A model generated the notes under the pieces. The model did not search any database. It was given only the letters and a program-made list of their open reading frames with translations, and was not told the origin of the DNA. This document shows, one piece after another, positions 21,177-30,658 of a stretch of 64,000 nt of DNA (position 1 is the first letter of the stretch; each line of letters opens with the position of its first letter). Both the position numbers and the translations under genes were made by a program. Where the stretch lies: the NCBI GenBank assembly GCA_001247695.2, contig LGRX02034683.1, forward strand, positions 1-64,000, read 5' to 3'. This DNA is from Cymbomonas tetramitiformis. Taxonomy: Eukaryota; Chlorophyta; Pyramimonadophyceae; Pyramimonadales; Pyramimonadaceae.

Positions 21177-21178
21177 GC

Positions 21179-21390
21179 TGTCGCAAACGCGTGCATATGA
21201 TGGTACAATCTCGGAATCGAACGAACTTAACACTCGCGACTGATCATAAGCATCATTAATATCCACTGGTGCCGGTAACTGATCGAGCAATTCTCAACAC
21301 AGCATAAGATCGTAGAGCTACAAAATTTTTAAAATTCTGATACCCTGTTATCGAACGCTGAACTCTTATATGCAAGCCCAGATTCCAACA
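21179..21390 (-). repeat. LTR part S, inner copy next to the polypurine tract
   Basis: In sense it begins TGTTGGAATC directly after the purine tract GATGGGGGA. This makes it the true start of the 3' LTR, which is then S + GC + X = 740 bp. The S/X border reads ACA-GC-TGT. Confidence 0.85.
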
Positions 21391-21427
21391 TCCCCCATCT
21401 GTAGCTGCTGCGTGCAGTAGCACAGAC

Positions 21428-24400
21428 TCAAATGTGGGCTTGCTCAGCATACTGGGTCGTATCACCATCTGCCATGAACTTGCCCAAACTGAAAGTGAAC
21501 ATACCAATGCCTTCACCTTCTCCGCCTTGTAACATTCTGGCTCTGATCAATGGGTTCTTGAACACCAAGACCCACATACACCTGCGGCCAATAGGTCCAT
21601 GTTCCAGATGCCCAATCACATGCAAGCGTCCTGTCTGACTCAATCGTCTGAAGTACGCAGCCCTGCTCTCGGTCATGTCTGTTAAATAGTAAGATGGAAC
21701 ATGGACACATGCCACCACACGACTGGCCATTACTGCCAACGGGAACGCGATATCCAGCGCTGCGAACCAAGGCGAAGTCACCACTGCGTCACAGACACCA
21801 TACTTCTCCTTCCATATGCGATAATTACCCGGCTGAAGTGCGTCATGCGCCTCAGGCCAACCCAACTGAGAGTTCCAGTCATTGTTCATGAATCTCAACT
21901 GCGGCCATTGCTCTGCCATCACCTCACTGATGACCCCAGTGCCTGCCCACGGGTCCCACACGCCATTGACGGACTTCCAGTCCACCTCTGTCGCCAAACG
22001 CCTCACCTCAGAGGGCACTGTGATAACCAGTTCGAGCCCCCACTGCAGCGCGCTGGCTTCTTTCACCTGAGCCTTGGTCATGTGCCTCAACTCTCCTCGT
22101 CTTTCAACTTCTTCTTCAGCCAGCGCAGGCATAAGAGGTGCATCCCTCAGATGTCTTGCCATGGCCTTCTGTTCTCGATATTTCTTGCTCAGCACCGTGC
22201 GATGCCCCTCATTCCAATGCCCTGGCATGAAGATCTGCACAGCTTCAGAGAGCTTGTCCTGTCTTCCCCAGTCAATCTGATCAGGCATGCCCAAGAACAT
22301 GTCCTCCTCCTTCAACAGCATCTCTCTCGATGAAATGGCATGCCAAGGCTGGAACTTGTCTCCCTTCACCACCCGACGAGGACCCACGTCTGCTGGCAAC
22401 AGGCGCATCTCCGCCGACAGCTTCTCATTCAATTGCTGCTCCTTCATGCCCAATTTGTCCTCTAGGGCACCAGAGCTCTCGTCTTTCTGGGTCTGCACCT
22501 CGGCATTGGCGGCTTGCCTCCCCGTGCCTGAGCACATGGGGCATAGCCACTCGCCTTCTGGTACTCCATCCAGTGCTGGGGTCAAACACCACAAGTGATA
22601 CCCCCTGTTGCACGTGTCACACAACAGCATCTCTGCCTCCCCATCGGTCTTCCTGCAAACTTCACATGCTAGGTGCTTACTGGGAACGGCTGCACTGCAG
22701 TCATACTGATCCTTCACCTGTAGGTGACATGGCGCGATGCTCTGCACGGTGCTCTTCTCTCTTAACTTGGTGGCGTCCTCAAGCACCACCACACCATCTC
22801 GCTGTATCTTGACCAGCTTCAGGATGGCGGATTTGGTCGCGACTTCCATGCCGCTGCGGGGCTTCTGCCTGATATAGACGAAATCACCCACCTTGAACTG
22901 GTGTGGACTAGGCTCGTAGCCCCCACCCCTTCTCCTTTCGTAATGTAATGTGTCACGATGCTGCGCGACCTCCAGGCTGCAACCAGCGTGTACCATCAAT
23001 CGCCTCACCACCTGTGCTCTCTGGTGGAGGTCCTTGACTCTGGCATCCTTCTCATCTTCGACCTCAACAGCAAAATCTATGCTGGGTGCCCGTTTCAAAT
23101 CAGGCGGCACTACTGCCTCTTGGGCGAACAACATGGTGAACGGCGCCACCCCCGTGGACTCCTGGCGTGCTGCATTATAGCTCAGCACCAGTGGCCAAAG
23201 CTGCTCATCCCACTCATAATCGAGACCCTTCTCCAAGGCAAGCTTCTTAAAGCAGAACTTCATAGTGCGTACCACTCGCTCGGTCAGCCCATTGCCTTCT
23301 GGTGAGTCTGGCGAGGTGACTCGCCGGTCAATCAGGCAATCTCTGCACAACTGCTTGAACTCGCCTTCAAACTCCTTACCTCCATCCACCAAGCATTCTG
23401 CTGGCGCACCAAACACAGCCAGGACATGACTGCGAAATGCCGCCGCGATGGTGCTCGCCTCCTTGTCGGGAATGGGCACGCAGACTATGAACCTGGTGTA
23501 GTGCTCGGTCATGATGAGCACTCGGTTGTTGCCAGACTTGGTTTCTCTCCTCGAGGGCCATGCCAGATCCAGCGACCAGCGATACATGAACGACACGATC
23601 TCAAGGGGGGACAAACATGCCTCCTCTCTCGCATAATGAGTCTTCACACGCTGACAGGTCTCACACTGAGTGACCACAGCCTCCACGTCTTTCTTTAAAT
23701 CGGCCCACCAATGGCGCTGCCACAAAAGATGCTGCGTCCGTCTTATGCCCCAATGTCCAGTTCTGGAGTGGTATTCCTTGACCAACGCGAGACGGTCAGC
23801 AGGCTTAGGTATTCTCACCTCCTTGCCCGACATAGTGACCATGTAGATCTCGTCCGTGGCCTCGTCCCATCGATGTCGTGCTGCTCGCCTCCTTACTCGG
23901 CGAACTTCCTCTTCGGGCAACCTCACTCTACCATTGGACTTCAACCATCTGAGGCACCATGCATCATCGTGTACATCTCGATGCTTGTCACGATCTACCT
24001 GCTGCTCGGCCACGCTGGCCATCAGGTCCTCGAACCTGGTGGTACACGTCAACCTGGGGAGCCTCATCTCTGACTCTCTGGTAGGCGGACTCCAGGCAGG
24101 CACATCCACGTGCGCTGCTGGGATCGCGCCCTCCTTCACGAAGTGGTTCTCATGCCTCTGACGATACTGCGCCATGGTGTGGAGCTGCCACTCGTTCTTC
24201 TTCTTCTTCTTGGTTCCAGCCTTCTGTCGCTGGGCTCCAATTCCTTCAGCGCCTTTCTGCCCTTGCGAGCACATTATCCGCAGCTTCTCCTCCCAGTCGC
24301 GATGGGTCATAGTCTTCGCCACCTGCTGGGTGTATGCGTTCGAATTCTCAACCCATTCCGCCAGCAAAGCTTCCCTCTGCTGAAGGTCCGACCTCTCGTG

Positions 24401-27400
24401 GTCTGCCCGGTTGTTGTCTACAGCGATGGGCTGTCCTGGGGAATTCTCCGCCTCTGGGGATTCCTTGCTGTGAGGAAGCCCCTTCCTGCTTGCTTCTGCG
24501 ACTGCCATCAGCAGTTCCATTGCTCTGCGATCCATGGCCAGGCCCAGAATGCTCGCCAATTCTGCGTCGCTTAGGCCGTCGGCCATGCGTAGCTCACTTG
24601 CGCTGTAGCCCATGGCTCGCGTCTTCTCTTCGAGGTTAACTTCTCGAGATTCTTCCTCGGCGTCTTCGCCGTCCTGGTTGCGCACCACGGTGCCCATCCT
24701 CGCTCTTCTGAACGCTCTTGACCCTTGCGTCGCCATGATGGTGGGTAATGCCCTCAATGGTTCTCCCACCACGTTCACCACGTAGTGAGGCGCGCGGTCT
24801 GTCCTTATCACTGGCCTGGGATGCCAGCCCTTGCATATGATTGACGATACAATTCGTCCTTCTGGTCTCACCACCTTGCTCATGACGGAGCGAAACTGGT
24901 GGCTCTGGAACAAGTTGCTCCAATACGCCCGCAACCGATGTGCGTAGGCGCCTGCTTGTGCTGCATCAAAGGACACTGGTCTACCAATGACGCTGGCAAT
25001 GTACGGGAACACCTCGTCCCTGATCTTGGTTCCAGGTCTGTGCGACAACGGAGAAACATTTTCCAGGATATAACCTGGAGGTCTCTGCCGCTGCAGCTGC
25101 TGGAGTGTGGACAGAAGCCTGACCACTTCATAAAATAATTTGCTGTGCCTGCCATCCAGGCCTGTGAGTGTTCCAGCAGGGGAGAGGTCCTGACATGGGA
25201 ACCCACATACCATGACCCACTGGCGTCCTTGAAGAGCTCCTGCTCGTATGAAGTCGGCACTGGTGGTCTCGCGCAGGTCTTGAGGTAAAGCCCCAAGCTC
25301 TATTGCATGGGGCGAGATGAGGTCAGGGTATCGTCTCAACAATGCCGCACACCTGGCTCCGGCAACCGTCTGACTGCTCGGGGATATGTCCTGATACAGG
25401 TAGCGATCCACCTTCATCCCACTGCGGAGCAACATTTCCAGCCCAGCACATAGGCCTCCACATGGTTCGTAGCACACCACGCCTTCCTGCCGAGCTTGTG
25501 AGAAGAATCGGCTGCTCAGCACCCTGGTGTCGACCTTCTCGGGCTTCAGGATGCGCTCACCTTCAAAGTACTCATTGCTGTACACAGCAGGGCTTCCCTC
25601 GCCATGCGTGCCTCGCGTTGGCCTAACCCGGCTCAGCGCCTTCCAAGCTGCTCTGGCTAGCCTCCCAGAGTCGGTCACCAGCTCGGGCAAGTCAGTGTCG
25701 AACATGTCCCCATGATTGCATTCTAATTCCTCGTGGTAGTGCAAATCGAACAGACGATGCACTGGTCCTGTACCCAGCTGCTCCATGGCAGCCATCCTGC
25801 AGTAGTTGGCAACCTGCACCTCTGGCGTGGCCTCTTCCCCTGGGGAAGCATCCCCAGCCAACATAAGGCACAAGTGGTCACAGAAGTCCTTCGTGTGAAC
25901 TTCCCCCACGCCTGCGTGAAACGCAGTCACCTTCTCCCTCTCATGCCTTGCTCCAGTCTCATCTGTCGTGGACGGCAGTGGGTAGCGAGACGGCACGTCA
26001 GCGTTGCTGTTCTTGGCTCCTGGACGGTACTGCACCGTGAAGGCGAACTCCTGCAAGCTGATTGCCCAGCGTAGATGTTGCCCTTGGAGATCGGCCTTCT
26101 CCATCAGGGTGGTGAGCGGTGAGTGGTCGGTCACCAAGGTGAAGTGGACTCCATGCAAGTACTGCCTCAACGTGCGCACTGCCCATACCACTGCGAGCAT
26201 CTCACCTTTGAAGCTGGCGTATTGTCTCTCCGTTTTACTCAGAGATCGGCTGATTGCCATACAAATGTATTCCTTCCCGTCATCGTCCTTCTGGCCCAGC
26301 ACTGCGCCAATGCCATAGGTGCTCCAGTTTGTGTACAATATGAGAGGTCTGTCGTAATCGATGGGCCTCAGGCACCTCCCAGAACAGAGAGCATCCTTAA
26401 GTTCTTGGAGTGCTTGATCTTGCTCCTTCCCCCAGGCTGCCTTGATGTCAGTGACCTCCTTCTTGAGCAAGTCGTTGAGAGGGCGGGCCATCTCAGAGTA
26501 GTTTGGCCCCCCTGGCTCACCCACCAGGCCCTTGTAGTAGTTCATCATACCCAAGATCGAGCGGAGCCCAGTCTTGTCCTGAGGGCTTGGGAGCTCTTGT
26601 ATGGCCTTGCATTTGGCTTCTTGCGCGCCAATGGAGTTGTGGCCAATACGATAGCCCAGAAAGTCCACCGTGGCTGCACCAAAAGTGCTCTTGCCTGCAT
26701 GCAAACGGATGCCAGCATCCCCCAAGGTGCGAAGTACATCCTCAACGTCCTTCAAATGCTGCTCAGGCGTGGAATCCGTATAGACCACTACGTCATCGAC
26801 GTACGCCACCGTGCAATGCTGCAAGTGCCGTAACTCGTAGTCCATGATTCTTACGAACGCAGAAGTAGCTCCAGCTGCACCAAAAGGCATCGAGGTGTAT
26901 TGGTACAGCTGATTCTTCCACCAAAACGCCGTCTTGCTCCTGTCCTCTTCTGTAGCCATGGGAATCTGGTGGAAAGCTTTGGTGGCATCCAGAGTGGTCT
27001 TGAACTTGGCTTTGGCCACCTTCTGGTAGAGCTCCTCTGGTCGGTGCGGCAGCGTGTTGTCTTTGAGGGAGTGTCGATTGACACCCCTGAGGTCCACGCA
27101 GAACCTCGTCTGAGTCCACAGGCCAGTCTCGTGATCCTTCTTGCCAGCTACGACCACGTTGCTCGCATGCCTGCAATGCTTGGCTGCTGGCTCTATGAAG
27201 CCATACTCCAAAAGTTCCTTGCAGTGAATATCGATGATTTCCTGCTCGCCCGGACTGTACTTCCTAGGTCTCTGGTAGGCGGCCTTGGATTCGTCTACGA
27301 AAGGGATGGAGAACGTGTTGTGCTTCGCTTTGCCCTTGTAGCCTTTCAAATCGTGAGGGCTGTTGGCAAAGGTGGTCTTGCACCTGCGAAGAACATTCCG

Positions 27401-28609
27401 CATTTCCTCCCAGTGTTCCTCCTTGAAGTCAGGATGTCCTCCAAACGTGGCATTGAGCTCGGTGTCGAGCCACGCTGCCTCGTCCTTGGTCACTGTCGTG
27501 TCACCCAAAGGTTGAAGCTCGTCCAGCACGGTGTACGGCAAGACCTCATCCTGCTCCGCGACGTTGGCCACCCAGCCAGGCTCCCATTGCCTTGAGGATT
27601 GCTGAGCCTCCCAGGAAGTGCAGGGGGACGAACCCCAGGCGCTGCGTGTGGGTGATGTGACACCATAAGTAGGCGCACACTCTGTCATCTTGCCAGCGAC
27701 CCATAAGATTCCGCACAAAAGCAGGAAAAATCGCAAAATTCGGTTGAAATGCGCTGCAGCTGCCGGCGAGTGCGAAGCGAAGAAGCACGCCATGACTCTC
27801 CACCCCCCGTGCGCTAAGCGAGTACTCCCACCAGCAGCAGTAAAGATCACGACCGCAAGGACAAGCGCCATGTAGGCAGCTTGTGCGATGCGATGAAGGC
27901 GAAGATTGCGTCGTAGTTGCGCCCAGCGCGCCGCGAAGCGAGGCTTGTCCAACCTGGCGGGCAAAACGGGCAAGTGCACGCGGCCCAACAAGAAGACTTG
28001 TGACCAGCGCAGGGTCGGAATGGTCCATCCGCGGCCACGTTGAACGTGACCGGCGTCAAGCGGGCAACGCGAGGGACCAGAGCCGTGGCATGCCACGTCT
28101 CCAGCGTAGATCTCGGCACAAACCCAAAGCCAGGCGAGGACCATGAAGAGGAGGAAGATCACACATTGTGACCAGCACGCCAAGGAAATGACCACCATCC
28201 GAAGGGGCATCACCACCCAATCCCCCGCACGCACGCGGTGCACGCCAGCATAGACGCCTGTGACGCGCAAGATGAGGAGCCCAACGTACCAAACGCAGGC
28301 TAGAGCCCATAAGACCCAGATGTCATAAGACGCACGAAGGGGGCAACGTCGAGCAGTCGACCACCATACGGGCAGCTGGTGCAAAAGCGAGGGTACGAAA
28401 CGCCTCCACCAAACTTGAAAGGGGCACCACGACAGGTGCCAGGCTACCGCCTCCCACATCGCCCATATGGCGACCACGGGAACGGGACCGCGTCCCAACC
28501 ACCACCAAACCACTGCACTGCCTGCAAACGTGATACACGCTCGCAGGACACCTGGCCGTAAGTGGACCGCCCGTGCAGGCGGCCCACGGCCACAGCGTCG
28601 GTCGTTCAC
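21428..28609 (-). CDS. Gypsy A pol: membrane region-RT-RNase H-C5 MTase-integrase-PHD-second MTase
   Basis: Open frame of 2393 codons. Residues 1-330: five or six hydrophobic segments (e.g. VLWALACVWYVGLLILRV). About 470-700: reverse transcriptase with YVDDVVVY (near 602). RNase H follows, but its first Asp is Asn (ILYTNWSTYGIG). About 1040-1300: C5 cytosine methyltransferase with motif I (CYEPCGGLCAGLEML), catalytic GFPCQDLSPAG, ENV and AHRLRAYWSN; the GRHSKLFYEVVRLL block resembles DNMT3-type enzymes. About 1610-1800: integrase (HHCC zinc region, SLDLAW, VDGGKEFEGEF, SPEGNGLTER). About 1978-2025: PHD finger (CEVC, CDTC, H..C, CPMC). About 2215-2330: a second SAM-methyltransferase-like domain with DPWAGTG and VVTSPWF, as in amino-methyltransferases. 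No ATG start is required: the frame overlaps the end of the upstream ORF at TGGTGAACG, suggesting a frameshift. Domain identities rest on motifs; activities are inferred. Confidence 0.85.
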   Translation of the reverse strand: MNDRRCGRGPPARAVHLRPGVLRACITFAGSAVVWWWLGRGPVPVVAIWAMWEAVAWHLSWCPFQVWWRRFVPSLLHQLPVWWSTARRCPLRASYDIWVLWALACVWYVGLLILRVTGVYAGVHRVRAGDWVVMPLRMVVISLACWSQCVIFLLFMVLAWLWVCAEIYAGDVACHGSGPSRCPLDAGHVQRGRGWTIPTLRWSQVFLLGRVHLPVLPARLDKPRFAARWAQLRRNLRLHRIAQAAYMALVLAVVIFTAAGGSTRLAHGGWRVMACFFASHSPAAAAHFNRILRFFLLLCGILWVAGKMTECAPTYGVTSPTRSAWGSSPCTSWEAQQSSRQWEPGWVANVAEQDEVLPYTVLDELQPLGDTTVTKDEAAWLDTELNATFGGHPDFKEEHWEEMRNVLRRCKTTFANSPHDLKGYKGKAKHNTFSIPFVDESKAAYQRPRKYSPGEQEIIDIHCKELLEYGFIEPAAKHCRHASNVVVAGKKDHETGLWTQTRFCVDLRGVNRHSLKDNTLPHRPEELYQKVAKAKFKTTLDATKAFHQIPMATEEDRSKTAFWWKNQLYQYTSMPFGAAGATSAFVRIMDYELRHLQHCTVAYVDDVVVYTDSTPEQHLKDVEDVLRTLGDAGIRLHAGKSTFGAATVDFLGYRIGHNSIGAQEAKCKAIQELPSPQDKTGLRSILGMMNYYKGLVGEPGGPNYSEMARPLNDLLKKEVTDIKAAWGKEQDQALQELKDALCSGRCLRPIDYDRPLILYTNWSTYGIGAVLGQKDDDGKEYICMAISRSLSKTERQYASFKGEMLAVVWAVRTLRQYLHGVHFTLVTDHSPLTTLMEKADLQGQHLRWAISLQEFAFTVQYRPGAKNSNADVPSRYPLPSTTDETGARHEREKVTAFHAGVGEVHTKDFCDHLCLMLAGDASPGEEATPEVQVANYCRMAAMEQLGTGPVHRLFDLHYHEELECNHGDMFDTDLPELVTDSGRLARAAWKALSRVRPTRGTHGEGSPAVYSNEYFEGERILKPEKVDTRVLSSRFFSQARQEGVVCYEPCGGLCAGLEMLLRSGMKVDRYLYQDISPSSQTVAGARCAALLRRYPDLISPHAIELGALPQDLRETTSADFIRAGALQGRQWVMVCGFPCQDLSPAGTLTGLDGRHSKLFYEVVRLLSTLQQLQRQRPPGYILENVSPLSHRPGTKIRDEVFPYIASVIGRPVSFDAAQAGAYAHRLRAYWSNLFQSHQFRSVMSKVVRPEGRIVSSIICKGWHPRPVIRTDRAPHYVVNVVGEPLRALPTIMATQGSRAFRRARMGTVVRNQDGEDAEEESREVNLEEKTRAMGYSASELRMADGLSDAELASILGLAMDRRAMELLMAVAEASRKGLPHSKESPEAENSPGQPIAVDNNRADHERSDLQQREALLAEWVENSNAYTQQVAKTMTHRDWEEKLRIMCSQGQKGAEGIGAQRQKAGTKKKKKNEWQLHTMAQYRQRHENHFVKEGAIPAAHVDVPAWSPPTRESEMRLPRLTCTTRFEDLMASVAEQQVDRDKHRDVHDDAWCLRWLKSNGRVRLPEEEVRRVRRRAARHRWDEATDEIYMVTMSGKEVRIPKPADRLALVKEYHSRTGHWGIRRTQHLLWQRHWWADLKKDVEAVVTQCETCQRVKTHYAREEACLSPLEIVSFMYRWSLDLAWPSRRETKSGNNRVLIMTEHYTRFIVCVPIPDKEASTIAAAFRSHVLAVFGAPAECLVDGGKEFEGEFKQLCRDCLIDRRVTSPDSPEGNGLTERVVRTMKFCFKKLALEKGLDYEWDEQLWPLVLSYNAARQESTGVAPFTMLFAQEAVVPPDLKRAPSIDFAVEVEDEKDARVKDLHQRAQVVRRLMVHAGCSLEVAQHRDTLHYERRRGGGYEPSPHQFKVGDFVYIRQKPRSGMEVATKSAILKLVKIQRDGVVVLEDATKLREKSTVQSIAPCHLQVKDQYDCSAAVPSKHLACEVCRKTDGEAEMLLCDTCNRGYHLWCLTPALDGVPEGEWLCPMCSGTGRQAANAEVQTQKDESSGALEDKLGMKEQQLNEKLSAEMRLLPADVGPRRVVKGDKFQPWHAISSREMLLKEEDMFLGMPDQIDWGRQDKLSEAVQIFMPGHWNEGHRTVLSKKYREQKAMARHLRDAPLMPALAEEEVERRGELRHMTKAQVKEASALQWGLELVITVPSEVRRLATEVDWKSVNGVWDPWAGTGVISEVMAEQWPQLRFMNNDWNSQLGWPEAHDALQPGNYRIWKEKYGVCDAVVTSPWFAALDIAFPLAVMASRVVACVHVPSYYLTDMTESRAAYFRRLSQTGRLHVIGHLEHGPIGRRCMWVLVFKNPLIRARMLQGGEGEGIGMFTFSLGKFMADGDTTQYAEQAHI

Positions 28610-29757
28610 CAGGGCCGCCCGCCCGCTGCGCCCGGGGAGCCCTGCTGAAAATTCGTCTGCCTCTGCGCCTCACGCTGCTCGTCCGTGTAGCGCTGGAACG
28701 CCTGCGTCTCCGCGCTGCATATTGAAGCCGGAGAGGGAGGACACCGGGACGTGAGACCGGCTGGTATCCTGGAATCCCTCGGTGCATGAACGACATGGGT
28801 AGCGGCCCCATGGCGATCGACAGAAGGGGCAGATGCGCGTGCAACGCCGCCTGCGCCTGGCTGTCTACGAGCAGGGGGGTCTCGAACCTCGAACACATTC
28901 CTCCGTGAAGCCGCATCCATGTGCTCGGGTCGCTCGGCCACGTGAGCCTGATGGGCGGGCGGTGGCGGCGGCGGCGGCGGAAGACGCAGCGCCTCCAAGG
29001 CCCCTAGGGCGGGCATCAACCACGGCGCGGCTGAATGCCTGGTCCCCCATTGCAAGGAAGTGAACTTCCGGTCATCTCGCTCGAAGTACTCATTCGTGAA
29101 TTCAGCTCGCCAAGAAAGACACTGCTCGTCTTCCAAGAAGATGTAGTACACGGGTTTGGCACCCGGATGCGCCACGCAGCGGAGCACATGCGCTGACCCA
29201 AACTCCACGTACTTGCACAGCGCGAACTCGACGTTCCGCGCATGGCCCCCCGGCAACCTGTGCCCCGAGTCACGGTGCGACAAATCAGCCCAGGCTGAAG
29301 TCATAGCACCCAGGAGGCCGGAAGACGTAGTTTGTCCCCCAAGAGGGAGACGCCAGCCCTGTTCCCCACACGCGATGGTCTTGTTGTGCTTCCTTTCGAC
29401 TTGGCTAGTGATGCCTGGACGCTTCCGCATCCTGAGACCCCGCTCCTGGTTGCAGACGCCGAGCTCGTACATGATGCGCCGTTGCCTGCACTGATCATAG
29501 TCCGTTATGCGAAACCGTATTATGAAGACAGTGAGGTCGTGACGATCCCTCAAGGCCTCCACCCCTTCTGCGGACAGGAACTGGCGCAACGAGTGACCAG
29601 ATTCGGTGGCCAGTCGTGTAGCGTCGTAATCTGACTCCGTTGGGGATGGAGGCACCCACCCAGGAGCCCGAGGCAGAGGACGATCCCTCGGTGGGCTCGG
29701 AGCGAGGCGTAGGAGGTGGGCCTCCCGAAGAAACTGACGGGGAGTCACGCGGAACAC
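28606..29757 (-). CDS. Gypsy A middle ORF, second half
   Basis: Starts to look coding at about 29645 (TESDYDATRLATESGHSLRQ) and ends with a Pro-rich run and a Gln/Arg-rich tail (TQAFQRYTDEQREAQRQ), stopping where pol begins. It is one nucleotide out of frame with 29495-30595, with which it overlaps; the two probably formed one ORF and a single-base change or programmed shift lies near 29650. No known domain; it may be part of a gag-like or linker protein. Confidence 0.5.
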   Translation of the reverse strand: MFRVTPRQFLREAHLLRLAPSPPRDRPLPRAPGWVPPSPTESDYDATRLATESGHSLRQFLSAEGVEALRDRHDLTVFIIRFRITDYDQCRQRRIMYELGVCNQERGLRMRKRPGITSQVERKHNKTIACGEQGWRLPLGGQTTSSGLLGAMTSAWADLSHRDSGHRLPGGHARNVEFALCKYVEFGSAHVLRCVAHPGAKPVYYIFLEDEQCLSWRAEFTNEYFERDDRKFTSLQWGTRHSAAPWLMPALGALEALRLPPPPPPPPAHQAHVAERPEHMDAASRRNVFEVRDPPARRQPGAGGVARASAPSVDRHGAATHVVHAPRDSRIPAGLTSRCPPSPASICSAETQAFQRYTDEQREAQRQTNFQQGSPGAAGGRPW

Positions 29758-30595
29758 GGAAAGAGTTCGCCCACGTGCCAGTGTTGGTCATGGCAGACGA
29801 TGCGGAGGGCGACCCCCTACGAGGAGGGCTGCTGTCAAGATCTGACGACACCAAATCCTCGGCCTCATGATCGCTGGATGAAGGCGACGCAGTACGAGCG
29901 TATGCCATGTTTGCGAAGCGAGATGGCGAATGGCCACTGGGCCTGGACCGAGACGGCCCCGCGACAGCTTGAGATGGTCGTGCACTCTGCGCCGAACGAG
30001 GTGGCGAGTGGCTGCTCGACCTGGCGCGAGATGGCCCCGCGATAGCCCGGGATGGTCCTGCTCCCGCGGCAGGAGCGGGTGGCTGCGTAGGGGCTCGCTT
30101 GGTGAGTCTGAAGTTGGTCAAGTTGTTGGGCGGTGGTGGCCTCCGTTGCGCATCTGCATTGAGCGCCAGTTGGCCCTCCCGCCTGGTGTTGGATGCCTTG
30201 AGCATCTTCCTCATCTCCCCCAAGCGCAAGTACTCTTGAGCAGCGGCATTCTGGGAGAACACCTTACCATCTCCCCCAAGACCATCTCCCACCGGGTAGT
30301 ACTTGGTGCTCGATCCCAGGACGATGAGCTCCAGAGGTGGCGCCAAGCTGCCATACAGATCGTACTGTCGGAGGATGCCAGTTGAGAGGGACTCTATGTC
30401 CACCGGGCAGAGGTACCTGAGCAGCTGGTATGTCCAAACACCAGTACTCTCGTACCAATGAGGGAGCTGAAGCTCACCCAGCAACTCCTCACTGTTGTAC
30501 ACTCGCGCATGATCCAGCGTGCAGCGCAGCAGCTCGAGGTGCTGCGTGGCTGTACTTGGTTGTACACAGAGGACACGCTCCTTCCGGTCCCACAT
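29495..30595 (-). CDS. Gypsy A middle ORF, first half
   Basis: Same frame as gag-protease, from which it is separated by a single TAG (30659-30661) and 21 codons. The N-terminal part is globular-looking (LLRCTLDHARVYNSEELLGE), then a Ser/Pro/Arg-rich segment with four GPSR motifs. It loses coding character after about 29650, where the frame of 28606-29757 takes over. The function is not recognised. Confidence 0.5.
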   Translation of the reverse strand: MWDRKERVLCVQPSTATQHLELLRCTLDHARVYNSEELLGELQLPHWYESTGVWTYQLLRYLCPVDIESLSTGILRQYDLYGSLAPPLELIVLGSSTKYYPVGDGLGGDGKVFSQNAAAQEYLRLGEMRKMLKASNTRREGQLALNADAQRRPPPPNNLTNFRLTKRAPTQPPAPAAGAGPSRAIAGPSRARSSSHSPPRSAQSARPSQAVAGPSRSRPSGHSPSRFANMAYARTASPSSSDHEAEDLVSSDLDSSPPRRGSPSASSAMTNTGTWANSFRVPRDSPSVSSGGPPPTPRSEPTEGSSSASGSWVGASIPNGVRLRRYTTGHRIWSLVAPVPVRRRGGGLEGSSRPHCLHNTVSHNGL

Positions 30596-30658
30596 GAGGG
30601 TGCCAGCGACCTCACCGCTGGGATATGTAAACAGCTCCTGGAGCGTGTGCTGCAGTCG

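Noticed and set aside
22074..27595. Several plus-strand frames over 100 codons opposite gypsy A pol
   Set aside because: Shadows of the long minus-strand pol frame, with no domain.
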